Part shown: piece by piece, positions 47,961 through 60,700 of the stretch
Position numbering within the stretch: the first letter of the stretch is position 1
How the letters are laid out: each line of letters starts with the position of its first letter
DNA from: Nyssa sinensis
Lineage: Eukaryota > Streptophyta > Magnoliopsida > Cornales > Nyssaceae
Length of the DNA: 64,000 nt
Reading direction: 5' to 3'
Assembly (NCBI GenBank): GCA_008638375.1
Contig: CM018052.1
Location: 6,741,506 to 6,805,505 of the forward strand
Notes under the pieces: generated by a model
What the model was told of the DNA's origin: nothing
Database searches by the model: none
Seen by the model: only the letters and a program-made list of their open reading frames with translations
Program-made: the position numbers and the translations under genes

Positions 47961-50900
47961 TGTCACGACCCGAAACCCACACTGTGCGGATCTCGGATCG
48001 CGACCGCCGCCTTCAGGCTCGGGAGCCCTTGGGCGAGGCGAACATAAGCAACAATATCGGATGGTGGTGCGGCCTGTGGTTGCGGAAGCGTGAAAAACTT
48101 AAACTTTTTCTTTTCTTTTTAAAATCTGTCGCACATCCATCCGGTACTGCCGCTCTTCATAGCGGTACGTATAATAATAATAATCAGAGCATACTAAAAT
48201 TTAGAGTTTTATTTACATTACATATCCGGTTGCCTCTCGGCTTAAGTACATAATTTTCCAAAATCTAGTACATCCCAAAATCTGTCCCATTACACTTCAA
48301 AATTTGACCATCTACGGGTCCTTAGTACTTCCAAAAAGTCCTTGATCATATTAAAGCCACTAGTCGTCATCCCCAAATGGAGCAAGGCTCCCATTCATCA
48401 TCGTTACCTGAAAAAAAATTTAGGGAATGGGGTGAGCTTCGAAAAGCCCAATGAGTAATTCCTGCATCTGTCATGGGTTTTCAATTGGCAGTGGTTTCGT
48501 ACATAAGAGTTTATAAAATGCACACTACCAATTGTTCGTACATTTTAAACACAGAGTACATGCACTTTTCATAACGGATAGCTTTGAACATTTAAAGGAT
48601 TCAAGCTAGTTAAACATTCCTTCAAATAGAGTATATGCATTTCAAACAATTAAACATGCACAATGAAAATGGGGGTGAAAACCTGCTTCCATTTCCAAAA
48701 ATCATTTGTCATCTTTTCACTTTTTAACTGAAGGATCCGTTTCGAACCAGACCCTAGTCTTACTTCTGAGAGATCTCGTTGCCTGGGGGATTAGATCCTG
48801 TTGCCGGGCATTATTCTGAATTGAGGACCCGAAGGGTGCTCAATAACTGGAGATGCTTATGCATCTTTATTATCTTGCAAAACGTTAGCTTCTTCAAGAA
48901 ATGCTTTTATGAGCATTTAAACATGATGATGTTCATAATAGGATCTTCACATAGTTGTAATAACATTTTAGAACAGATGACATGTTAAACACTTTCAAAA
49001 AGAACTGTAACAAAGATCATTTACTAAACATGTCATAAGAGAATTATAAAAGCAGAATATTTCAAAACGGGAGTCATGAAATATGGAATTTAAACAGTCA
49101 ATGCTTCAGATATTTTGAAGTTTAAAACATCATTTAAATCGTGGAGTTAAATCTCCACTTCAAATGCAGGGTTACTCACCTTGATTTCCTGGGTTTGCAC
49201 TATTACTTGGTTGTTCCCTTCCCTTTGTAGTTCCTAGAAACAATTCACAATAATCTATTAACTTCAATGTACTTCAAATATCTCCTATTGATGTTTCTAA
49301 TTATGCTTAAATCGTATTATGTCCTAATGTTTTATCGTGAGCCTTATTTTATTGACGTATCATATTTTCTCGTACTTTATTTCGTAATACGGACCTCACC
49401 GTTGAGTCCAGAACGTCGAAGAAAGTCAATTTAGACCTTCTTAGCTTTTTATTTGGCTTCGGGTACCTTAGGGGTATTTTGGTCATTTCACGTGTCATAT
49501 TTTTCGGAGTCCCGTCTCGTGAATCGGACCCCACTATTGATCTCAGAAGGCCCAAGATAATAAGAATACACTAATAACTTGTCTTATTTGGACATTGGCT
49601 ACATTAGGGGCAATTTGGTAATTTGTACTTAACGTGTCCTAATTTTTTGGAGTCTCGTCTCATAAAACGGACCACACCATTGAGTCCGAAACGTCCAAAA
49701 TAGTCAAAATCCACTATTCGTTTACTTTATTCGGACTCCGTTTGACTTGTTTGAGGACTAGGGGCAATTTCGTAATTTTTATTATTTAAATATCATCAAA
49801 TTAATATTAATTTATTTTAGCTTGGGCCACAGTGGAATTTCATTGAAGTTTTGGGGTCAAAATGCAATTACACAAACTTTCGGACTGAACCAGTGGGTTC
49901 AGTTGCATTGGGACTGAACCGGTCCGGTTTTGACTGAACCAACCGGTTCAATTTGGTTAAACACATAAAGCTGACGTCATGCTGACGTCAGCCCTAATTT
50001 TTTAAAATTTAAAATCTTTTAAATCAAAACGGCACAGTTTCACCTAACCGATTTTATATTACGGTCGGGGCCCGACCCGAACCCAGATCCGGCCCAACCC
50101 AATAGACCCGACACTATTCATCGTCTTCCTTCTTCTCCCCCCAGTTTGCCCTAATTTTCTGGTTTTCATGCTTCTCGATTTCGTGGAGTTTCAGGTGCGT
50201 ATTCTCTCTGCCATCCATCCCAAAACATTTCTAGAGGTTAGGAAAACATTTTGGCAATAGTTTTATGCCTCGAATCAAGCTCAAGTGTTCGGTTCATGTG
50301 GGGATAGCCGCACCTGTAACTGGCTAGTAAACCCTCAATTCACCATCAAATCTTGCGTGGTTTGGCCGAAAATGATCCTTAGATCATGGGGCTTCGATAT
50401 ACATTCTAAAAGGAAGCTTTGGTGTCCGTTTTTAAGGGTCGACTTTTTTGAACCGTGACTGTAACTCAGTTTTTGGGGGTCCATTTCTAGGCTTTTAGGT
50501 CGCGGGTTAGTGGTTTAAGAACCCTAATGAGGTCTAGTTTAAGCCCCAAGACACTAATCCAAGTTTGGTTTAACTAATTTCAGACCTGCACCCACGTTTC
50601 AAAATTTTATTCCAACTGTAGCTCAGATTTTCTCACTCAATTTCGGGTCGTTTTCATTCATTTCTATTGCAATTCAAAGCTTAAATTCTGCACAATAAAA
50701 TCCTACAATTGCATGCTTTTAATTCTAAACATAATCCAACGAAATTTAAATGAAATCGATACCTGTTCAGTGGGTTTCTCTCCAAAAATTCTCCTTTCTT
50801 CCGTTCCTGTTTTGTTACTCCAGCTTTTATCAGTTTCTTGCTACTGTTTTCCCACTATCTCACGTCTATCTCCTCATTCCAGACTGTTATCCTCTTTTAT

Positions 50901-51477
50901 TTCCTATCAACACTGATGCAGTTAGTGGCTTTGCCACTTGTTGATTCCATGAGACCACTTGTCTTTATTATATGGCTATTGTTTGCATGAAGGACACCTC
51001 ACGGTTCTTGAAACCACATGGCTGCCACCAGTTTTTGGATTCAGCTGAAAACAGCCCACAGATTCTCTCCCTTAATCCCTTATTTAGTTTACAATTTTTC
51101 TTCTTCTGATTTCTATTTCTTGTATTTTCTTTATACCAATATATGTATACACATATATATATATATATATGTATTAGGCAGCCGTACACATATGTTTATA
51201 TAAAATTTTATATCTTAAATTATAATCACATTAGTTCATATACACATGTGATTTTATATTTTATATTATTGTATACTACTATTAAATTTTTGCTTCATTT
51301 ATTTACGAATGTTCATGCCCAAATTTCATGATCTTAATTAAAGATTGACAGTTATCTTGAACTTCCTATTGGAAATTCATGTATTGGGATTCAAAACTGT
51401 TTTTGTTATACAAGGCCTTTGGTCACTAATTAATACTTAGTGATTGGATGATTATTTTATTAGGTCGGGGTATTACA
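47961..51477 (-). mobile_element. Solo LTR nested inside LTR D
   Basis: Plus strand TGTCACGACCC to GGTATTACA, with TSD AAACA at 47956-47960 and 51478-51482. 3517 bp. 47961 to about 50510 closely matches the solo LTR at 18297-22047, while 50510-51477 does not. Confidence 0.92.
49973..49995 (-). promoter_or_regulatory. Paired TGACGTCA sites, inner LTR
   Basis: GCTGACGTCA, two bases, then CTGACGTCAGC. The same pair as in other LTRs, flanked by CCGGTCCGGTT and GAACCAACCGGTT words. Confidence 0.5.
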
Positions 51478-54400
51478 AAACATGTCTTCCCAAAAATGGC
51501 AGATTCTTCATCATCGTCTTCTAATCAAAACTGCCCTTAATCACCTGAAAGGGGGGTCCAAATAAAAATTCGGGTAAGCTAATCTAAGCTTGTGAGTAAT
51601 TCCAGCATTTGTCATGGAGTTTCAATTAGTAGTGTTTTAGAACATAAGAGTTTGTAAAACAATCACTACCAATTGTTCGTATACTTTGAACACAAAATAT
51701 ATGCATTCCTTTAACATATAGCTTTGAAACAATTTAAGGGTTCAAGCTAAAACATGTACATATAACTTCAAAACATTTACATATGCATAATGAAAATGAG
51801 GGTAAAACCTACTTCCATTTTTAAACATAACATCATATATATGTATTCCTTTAAAACATAAAACTTGAAACATTTAAAGTATTCAAGCTAAACATGTACA
51901 TATAACTTCAAAACATTTACATATGCATAATGAAAATGAGGGTAAAACCTACTTCCATTTTTAAACTCATTTGTCATCTTATCTCTTTCATTAGTGGAAT
52001 CCGTTTCGAACCAGACTCCCATTTTATGTATGCGTAGTGAGATAACCTTACTGAACCAATCAAGATCATCTTCCTGGTCCCTAAAAGGTAGGTATGACTC
52101 ATTCCCTGACAGAACAGATAGGGTTTTTCGAGATATCTCATTGCCTGGGGGACTAGGTCCTGCTACCGGGCATATTTGGTACATGACAGGCCAAGTGGGC
52201 TCCGAAGTAACCCAAAATCCTGACTATGTAGCACATGACAGGTCAATTGAGTTCCTGAGAACCCTAAATCCTGCCTATGTACTTATGCATTGTTATCTTG
52301 TATTACAAATACATTTATCATATGGCATTCTTCAAATAAATACTATTCATGAGTATTTTAAAAACATCACATTCATGACTTCATGATAAAATCTTCGTAT
52401 ACTTGAAATAATCAAACTCAAAATATTTAACAAGATTTGTATTTTAACTCAGACATGCTGAAAACACATTTTTAAGCAACTGTAAAGAAAACATTTACTA
52501 AGCATGTCACGATAGGGTTTATAAGAACAAAAATAATTTAAAACTGAAATCATGTAATATACTGAATTTGGAATTCAAATACTTCGTATCTTTTGAACTT
52601 AAAACCTTTTCAAATCCATGGAATTAAATCTCCACTTCAAATGCAGGGTTACTTACCTCGATTCTTTAGGGTTGTGCTAATAATGCGCTTTCCCACTTCT
52701 TTTGTAGTTCCTAAGAACAATTCATAATAACCTCATTAACTTCACATTCACCGTAATAACACCTATTAATGCTTCTTAACTTATGCTTAGTTCGTATTAG
52801 ATCCTAAATGATTTCACAAATTCATATGTACTTAATTTAACTCGTACTCTTAACCTATGACACAATTTAATGTGTTAGTAATTTAATTTATTTGCAATTT
52901 ATACTCTTCTGGTAGCTCCATTAACTTTAATTTAAATTTATTTACTTCACATGTTTGCGTGTCGTGTCTTTTCGTATTTTATTTACTCGTACGTGCCTCA
53001 GTTTAGTACTTCGGCCAATGCTTTAGTTCATAGCTATCTGACAGATGCTATTCATCAAATTTTATGTCTTTTTATTTTAGACATCTCTTTTGGTCGAATA
53101 GACTTTACTATTGAGTCCGAAGTGTCGAAGAAAGTCAGTTTAGGCTTTCGTAGAATTTAATTTGGACTTTTGTATGTAAAAGGGCAAAACGGTCATTTTA
53201 CCTATTTATGTGTCATATTTTTCCGTACTTTGTTTCGTAATTTGGACCTCACCATTGAGTCCGGAATGTTGAAGAAAGTCAATTTAGACCTTCTCTGGTT
53301 TCAATTTGGCTTTAGGGGTACCAGGGGTATTTTGGTCATTTTATCCCTTTACGTGTCTTTATTTTTTGGGGCCTTATCTCGTAAAACGGACCCCACCATT
53401 AGTCTCAGAATAACCAAAATAGTCAAAATACACTATTCATATGTTAAATTTGGACTTTATTTGCTTTATTTATGACCTAGGGGCAAAATAGTAAATTTTG
53501 CTTTTTAATTTAATTATTTTTCTAGGGGTGTCATTGCATAAAGTTCTCAAAATTTGGGCCACTGTACAATTTTCCAGAAGTTCAGGGGTCAAAATAGAAT
53601 TTTTAAAACTTTCAGACTGAACTAGTGGGTTCAGTTCCATTTCAAGTGAACTGGTCCAGTTTCAATTAAACCAATTCGGTCTGGTTGGGTTTATTACGTG
53701 ATGTTGACGTCATGATGATGTCAGCCCTAATGGTTTAAAAATTAAAACATAAGCTCAAAACGACATCGTCCAACTTAACCCTTTTGTGCGATGGGTCGGG
53801 TTCCGACCCGAACCCGATTTGACTTAAGAACCCGAACCGTTACTATTCATCTTCTTCTTCCCTTCTTCCCCTACATTGCCCTAGTTGCAGGTTTCTTTTC
53901 TTTTCAATTTCATGTATTTTTGCTCGCTGTTTTCTCACTGTTTTCACTCTAATATACTTATGGGACATTGTGTAAGGGTTTGACATTCATTTGGGGGAAC
54001 AAACTGGTCTTGTTGGCTTGTTTGAAGGTTTGATAATCAAACCTGTAAGTTGGTCGTAAATGTTTATCTTTGGCTTAAACTTCATGGGGTTTGTTCTGTT
54101 ATCATCCATTCATCATGGGGTTTCATATTTCATTAACAAAGGTAGGTTTAATTGTGAGTTTGTGAGGTTGGGTTTTGAAACCCGTACCTGCAACTCGACC
54201 TTTGAAGGTCAGTTCTTGAGCTTTGCGGTCGCTTATTAGGGTTTTTAAAACCCTCTTGGTCTCTGTTAGAAGTCTTGATAAGCCATAACTGGTTTAGTAG
54301 AAGTCAGTTCAGACCTGCTTGAGCAAGGACTTCAATGGCAGTTTGTTCATGGGTTTGGTGTTTTCAAACGTTTTTAAGCTTTAATTTGATGCTTGAACAG

Positions 54401-55247
54401 GTCTAAATATAGTATAAACATCATATACACATAAAACAGTCGATTTTACTTACACATATGCAAGTTATTTTAGAGAGAGAAAGATAACGGTTTAGGCATT
54501 TTCTCACCTTTTTCACTGTTTTTCACCTTCTTCTACTTCTGATTCTTCCTCTATTCTCCTCAGTTTCTCTTTCTTTTGATTTCTTTTGTAAGAAAACAAA
54601 CATGCTTTGCATGCTTTGGTTTTAAAGGAAAAGCAACCGACCTCTCTTTCTCTCTCTCTCTCTCTCTCTACACGTTTGCAGCCTACTCCTAGCCTTCCCA
54701 GATCTAGTCCCCATTTTCGGTTGCCTATCCCATCTCATAAATTTCTCTTTTCCTCTTGTTGCTTTACATTTATTGTTTGCTTGATATTTCTTATTGTATA
54801 ATATATATATATATATATATTACACACACTATTACACATGGAGATACACACACACACACTACCGACATAAACACACACAGACACACTAGTTTTACACTTA
54901 CACACACAATGAGATATTTTTACATTTTAATTATATTATATATATTTATTTAGGTATATATATATTTTACATGTGTACATACACTTATGTGTATATGCAT
55001 ATATATATATATATACACACTTGCTTACACACACTAATACACTTTAGTGTGTGTATTGTTTTTTAGACATAAATAATTCATTTATTTTAAATGACTTTAT
55101 TTTGGCCATATTCATTTAATAAATTTTGCATATTGAATAAAAATTAATTATATATTTTAATTAATTTTTATCTTCATTTCTTGTTCATGTTCGTGGCATC
55201 TCGTGATTCGTGTCATATGACCCGGTATCTCGGGTCGAGATATTACA

Positions 55248-56845
55248 ACACGGCCTACCATACAACGCCTCAAAAGGTGCCATCTCGATATTAGACTGAT
55301 AACTGTTGTTGTAAGAAAATTCTACTAGAGCAAGATGATCTTCCCAACTACCCCTGAAATCCATAACACACTCTCTAAGCATATCCTCAAGTATTTGGAT
55401 AGTAGGCTCTGACTGACCGTCAGTCTGAGGGTGAAAAGCAGTACTAAATAGTAGTTGAGTCCCTAAAGCTGTCTAAAGACACTGCTAAAATCATGTAGTA
55501 AAACGTGGATCTCAGTCTGTAACAATGGAAACAAGAATCCCATGTAGTCGTACTATCTCTCGGATATATGACCTACTGAGAATATCCATTGAATCAGTCG
55601 CTCTAATCGGTAGGAAATGTGCAGACTTTGTCAACCTGTCTATAATAACCCAAACTGTATCGTGAGCTCTAGGTGACCTCGGAAGACCTGTCACAAAATC
55701 CATAGTAATAAACTCCCACTTCCACTCGGCCACTAGCAATGGCTGTAATAAACCCCCAAGTCTTTGGTGCTCAGCCTTAACCTGCTAACATGTGAGACAT
55801 CTCGATACAAACTATACAACATCTCCCTTCATCCCCGTCCACTAATACTGGTGGCGTAAATCATGGTACATCTTAGTGCCCCTAGGTGTATTGCTAGACG
55901 TGAATGATGGAAGTCTCTAAGAACATTAGTCCTAAAAGACTTTGGAACAAAGACTCTACCCATATACATCATGTTAAGGTCAGAATAAACTGTCCATCCT
56001 TCAAAGCCCTTGGTACTAGCAACTCATGCTCGAATCTGCTCTGCCTCTGTGTCCTGTAACTGTGCCTCAATAACCCTGCTCAACAGTGTAGGTTGTGCAC
56101 AAAAACAAAATAGTGTGGCGTGTCCCTCAAACTTGACAAAGTCTAAGTCAAACTCGCTAAAATCTCTCATCATCTCCCACTCCCTAATAGCAATGCTAGC
56201 AACAGTGCTCATCGATCTCTTACTAAGTGCATCGACTATGACATTGGTCTTCCCAAGATGGTACTGAAGATCAAAGTCATAGTCCTCCATATACTTCATC
56301 CATCTCCTCTGCCGAAGGTTCAAGTCCTTTTGCATGAAAATGTGTCTAAGGCTCTTGTGATCTGAGAACACCTCGAACCTCTCCCCGTATAAGTAGTTTC
56401 GCCAACTCTTCAGTGCAAAGATGACGGTAGCTAACTCCAAATCATGTGTAGGATAGTTATACTCATGATTCTTGAACTGACGAGAACCATAAGCTACCAC
56501 CCTACCCTTTTGAATCAATACACAACCTAGTCCCTCTCACGACGCATCACAGTAGACTATATAGCCAATACCTCCCTTAGGTATGATTAGAACAGGTGCT
56601 GAAGTCAGTCTCCTCTTCAGCTCCTGAAATGACTGCTCACAGTCATCATTCCACTCGAATCTAATGCCCTTGCGCATCAAACGAGTCATCGGCGTGGCAA
56701 GATGAGAAAATCCCTCTACAAATAGATGGTAGTATCTGGCTAATCCTAAGAAACTCTGGATCTCAAACATATTCTTTGGCCTCTCCCATCTCATAACAGA
56801 GTCAATCTTAGAAGGATCGACAGACACCCCGTGAAATGAAAACTA
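55248..56845 (-). pseudogene. Broken chromovirus pol: RT end to integrase core
   Basis: In minus-strand order: RT thumb and connection (SFLGLARYYHLFVEGFS), RNase H ([32 protein letters not shown]), a zinc-finger region with stops, and integrase core ([27 protein letters not shown]), ending FEALYGRPC where LTR D begins. Several stops and frameshifts (near 56520, 55800, 55460). GPY/F and chromodomain parts are absent at this end. Confidence 0.85.
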
Positions 56846-57301
56846 ATGCCTTTAGGAATACACACTGTCATTTTTCTCCATGCACGACCTGCTGCTATAA
56901 AAGGGTTAGCATATTGGCAAGGTTTTCCAACTTTCAACCCTAGGTTTTTTTCACATTTTGCTCCATGCATGACCTGCTGCTATATTCTTAGACCAATTCT
57001 GAGAAATTTATGTCCCAAGTGTTGTATTTATACTCAAAGGCTAAAGGGGTAAAAAGACCCTTTTGCCCTTAATAAGTTTGGGACCCCGTTACACTACAAC
57101 TCGTCCCGAAATGCCTCAATTTGACATTCTGATTTAGCCAAAGTTCTTAAAATTATTTTAAATGATATTTTTCTAAAAACTTTATTTTCGCCTGTTGGTG
57201 GTTGCGGCCAGGCCCACTCAGGCCACCCGAGATGCCCTTTTCGGGTCAATTTTTTCAAACTGTCTCTCATTAGGCTCAAATTCTCACAGGAGGTGTATGT
57301 T
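56846..57301. other. Non-coding segment with a 24-bp direct repeat
   Basis: A 24-bp block (56876-56899, containing GACCTGCTGCTATA) recurs at 56961-56984 with one mismatch, 85 bp apart. The rest, including a GCGGCCAGGCCCACTCAGG block near 57205, is unassigned. Confidence 0.5.
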
Positions 57302-57696
57302 AACATTCTAAGGTAGAATCCAGTAAATCTCCTCCCATAATTCCTAGCAATCCTCTAATTCAGTTTAACAAGATCTTTGATAGGTTTAGCCAACCTAAAC
57401 CAGTTACTATCCGAGATTTGCAACATGAAGTTAACCTAACTAAACAAGACATCGCTAAGTTAAACCAGTTAGTCCAATCTTTACAACTTAGCCATCATAC
57501 TTTACAACTCCAACATCAATCTCTAGAAACCAAGGTTGATGGTCATCTCATTCTTCTTCCTTTAATTCCTATCCATCCACCCATAGATGATGAAATTGAA
57601 CCAATCAATGACGTCACTGATCTACCTCCTCCCACTCATCAACCAGAACATACAGGATTTTTGGAAGCAATTACCAAGATTGATTTCCAAAAATGA
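57302..57696 (+). pseudogene. Possible endogenous pararetrovirus or retroelement gag fragment
   Basis: A plus-strand frame of about 131 codons with no stop until TGA at 57694. It reads FNKIFDRFSQPKPVTIRDLQ, a coiled-coil stretch (LTKQDIAKLNQLVQSLQL), and a proline-rich linker, ending just after ITKIDFQK. The layout resembles polyprotein regions before the protease of endogenous caulimovirids, but no conserved domain is complete, so the assignment is weak. It is opposite in strand to the surrounding chromovirus pieces. Confidence 0.35.
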
Positions 57697-57699
57697 CAT

Positions 57700-57807
57700 G
57701 ACTTATGCCTAAATGATGCATGTATAGTGCCCTACCAACAAATAATGCATGAATAGTGCCCTACCGACAAAAATGAAAAATTTATCCTAATTTTTCAGAT
57801 CTTTACA
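57700..57807 (-). repeat. Short LTR remnant beside a polypurine tract
   Basis: Minus strand TGTAAAGATC begins at 57807, right after a polypurine-like AAGGGGTGAAGGA (57808-57822). Two copies of a block with TAGTGCCCTACC near 57727 and 57757 show a short tandem repeat. Confidence 0.45.
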
Positions 57808-57818
57808 TCCTTCACCCC

Positions 57819-58345
57819 TTAAAGAAATTTTGTCCCAAAATTTAGAAATGTACCTCTATGAACAAATAACTCTAGATACCTAGCGCGGATCTCAGCCTCG
57901 CACTCCCAAGTGGCTTCCTCGACTCCGTGGTGGCTCCAAAGAACCTTGACCAAAGGGGTGGTCTTGCCCTCCAAAACATGATCCCTTGAGTCCAGTATAT
58001 TCATAGGCCTCTCATTAGAAGAAACATCACCCTCCACTTGAAGATCGACCCAATCTAGCACATGTGAAGGGTCAAGCTCATACTTCCTCAACATCGATTC
58101 GTGGAAGACATCATGAACCCCAGATAACTGTGGTGGTAATGCCAACTTATAGGCCACCTCACCAACCCTCTTAAGGATCTCAAATGGCCCTATAAACCGT
58201 GGCAATAGTTTCCCGCTACGCCCAAATCTCCTCAATCCCCATCGTGGGGCTACCTTGAGGCACACATGCCCCCAACATCAAATGATAGAGGTCGTCGCCT
58301 CTTTTCTGCATAAATCTTTTGGTGACTCTGTGTTGTCAACAGACG
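57819..58345 (-). pseudogene. Chromovirus integrase C-terminus and chromodomain
   Basis: Starts near LTTQSHQKIYAEKRRRPLSF, shifts frame once near 58270, then continues MCLKVAPRWGLRRFGRSGKL, a GPY/F motif ([14 protein letters not shown]), VFHESMLRKY, and a chromodomain-like VKVLWSHHGVEEATWECEAE. Upstream pol parts are missing. Because it lies to the right of the RT-integrase core pieces, the two cannot be one linear element as they stand. Confidence 0.85.
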
Positions 58346-58350
58346 CTACT

Positions 58351-58992
58351 TGATGAGTGTGCAAAAGTGCACTCTAAATACCCTATTATTAGATTAAATT
58401 GCTAGAATGTGAATAGAAATGTTGGATTGTAGTTGATATTATTTAATTTAATTTCTATTCACAGTGAGATATGTTTGAGTATTATTTTATAATATCTTAA
58501 ATCTCAAACGAATGCATTGAATAGTCTCTATGAATTTTATTCCTGAACAGTTGCAAAACTCATTATTTATTTCAGTCACATGGTAAAATTAACCCATCAT
58601 TTGTTGGGTTGCAGGGAGCAAAGAAGAAGCAAACCAAAAAAAAAGAAAGAAAAAAATGAAAAAGAGAAGTGGAGAGTGGGCCAAAGAGAAAAGTAAAGAA
58701 AAAGTAAAGGAAGTCAAAAGTGGGCTAAATTAGCAATGAAATAAGACAAAACAGAAAATAAAAGAAGAGAGGCTGGGCTTGGGCAACGTGCGGCTGGAGT
58801 GAGGCTAAAGAAAAAAAGAAGAAACAAACAAGGAAACTGTGGGGCCCGCGCTGAAGCAAAGCCAAGCGAAGAAAAAAAGAAAACACGCACAAGGGCGTTG
58901 GGCTTGTGCGGCACGCTGAGGTAAGCAGAAGCAGGCCAGGCGCGCAATGGCCTGGGGCTGAATGGGTTTCGTGATGCGCCTAGAGCCTGGGG
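58351..58992 (+). repeat. LTR-like fragment starting TGATGAGTGTGC
   Basis: Starts TGATGAGTGTGCAAAAGTGC and runs AT-rich, then purine-rich (58620-58900, GAAG/AAAG tracts). It resembles LTR starts of Athila/Tat-side gypsy elements, but no end pair is visible. Confidence 0.35.
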
Positions 58993-60700
58993 TGTCACAT
59001 CCCGCACCCCACCCTACGCGGATGCTGAAGATGTGATGCCAGTTAGCCGCCTTGCCAGTTTCCAACCGACAATGCGACCAACCAAAGGCAATCTTTCGAA
59101 CCTTACAATGAATTACATTCCAAATGTAAGGTCAGAATAGCGGAAATTAAAACCTTTTTATCTCGGGAATGCAACTCAACTATATACCTCATAAGTATGT
59201 ACCACAGAGCAAATCTATAATCAAACAGCTAATATCTCTAACGACAGAGCACATCTATAACAAATATATAACACAGAGCATATCAAATTCCTCTAGAATA
59301 CCATTACCATGAGCCATGTCCTTACACATCTATTACATATGAATAAAGTCAACTATATCATCACGCTCGCCTGAATAGCCAAGATCAATCCATTAGAACC
59401 CAAGTCTCCACATATTATTGCCATCAGATTCTCACTTGGGAATGCCTCTTAGCCTACTAGTATCATCTTCTTGTGCCTTCTAATCCAATGGAGATACAAC
59501 CTGAAAAATGTTAAATAAATGGAATGAGCTTAAACAAGCTCAGTGAGTAACATAGGTTCCTGTCATGGGTTTCAAAACCAGTTCATATATATATATATAT
59601 ATATATATACATGCTCAAATGTAACTCAGATAGAACAATGCAGCTCAAGTAGAACAGATACAGCTCAAATAGAACGGATATAGCTCAAAGTGCCTGAACC
59701 TTCCCCAGGCGATGTGGGATGGCATTACTTTCCATCCACCCCCTCACATGGAGGGCCTCATATCGCACACCTCCGGCTGAGGTCGGTATCAGAGCGGAAA
59801 GTGCCTGAACCTTCCCCAGGCGATGTGGGATGGCATTACTTCCCATCCACCCCCTCACATGGAGGGCCTCATATCGCACACCTCCGGCTGAGGTCAGTAT
59901 CAGAGCGGAACAGATAGGATTGAGCGGATGCTGAGCTCTGGGCGTCCCACAGAGGCAGCCATCCATCCACTGATATACTCAATCCCGGAGTGGGCCCCAA
60001 ACAAGACAACATAACAAACAGAATCAAACAGACTCCAAAGGATAGGTAACAGAACAATAGACTTCAACAGAATCAACAGGATATATCAGAAGGCAGGATA
60101 GAACAAAATCATGCCACAAGTAATGCAGATCAAGAGATATGCATGAAAGCTTATGCATTTAAAACAGTTCAGTGTATAAACAGTTCAGCATATAAAGCAG
60201 TTTAGTATACAGAAAATATACACCAAGTCAGGAGTCCGAGTTACTCACCTGAATATGTGTTTATCTCTCTTTCACAGATATCCTGATATTCTCCAGATAC
60301 GTCTTTAGGCACGTCCTTACATATCCTAAATAATCATCATCCTGAATAATCATCATCAACTACAGATATATTAGAATTTAGCCATTCATGTCTTATTTAT
60401 CATCCTAAGCATCTACCGGGTCACCTAAGATAATCTAATGGCCTATTACTCTCTCATTGGGTTTCAACTGGGGCTATCATATTCTTTAATTAAGCTTAGT
60501 AGCTATTAGGATTTAGGACTCTATCGTTATTAAATCTTTATGTAAAGCATTATTACTTTGCTAAGCCCACAACTAATTTCACCATTATATTTAGACCGCA
60601 GATCTAATATAAATTCTATATTTCTTGATCTCATTAAAATATTCGTTGGCTACTTTATTGGTGTTGGATTTTAATATCAAATTCCTTGGCTCTTAGTTTG
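58993..60700 (-). repeat. LTR B second copy, truncated
   Basis: TGTCACATCCCGCACCCCACC followed by blocks matching 25620 onward (GCCTCT... near 59440, the GAGCTTAAACAAGCTC stem-loop at 59525, GTGAGTAAC (minus) near 60240). Similarity weakens after about 60540. Confidence 0.65.
59690..59910. repeat. 111-bp tandem duplication in the LTR
   Basis: The segment starting GTGCCTGAACCTTCC recurs after 111 bp (59690 and 59801) with only one or two base differences, so the duplication is recent. A single, more diverged version of this block lies near 26320-26500 in the first LTR B copy. Confidence 0.8.

Larger units (their letters stand above)
47593..55247 (-). repeat. LTR D (about 4.1 kb), interrupted by another LTR
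   Basis: LTR sequence at 47593-47960 and 51478-55247. Plus-strand ends TGTCACGACCCG and GATATTACA. It shares ordered blocks with the inner LTR: donor (minus) near 52656, palindrome copies 53100-53410, TGACGTCA-type pair near 53702, CT tract near 54650. The 5-bp flanks do not match (TGTTT against ACACG), so this is not a clean solo insertion; deletion or rearrangement is likely. Confidence 0.8.
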
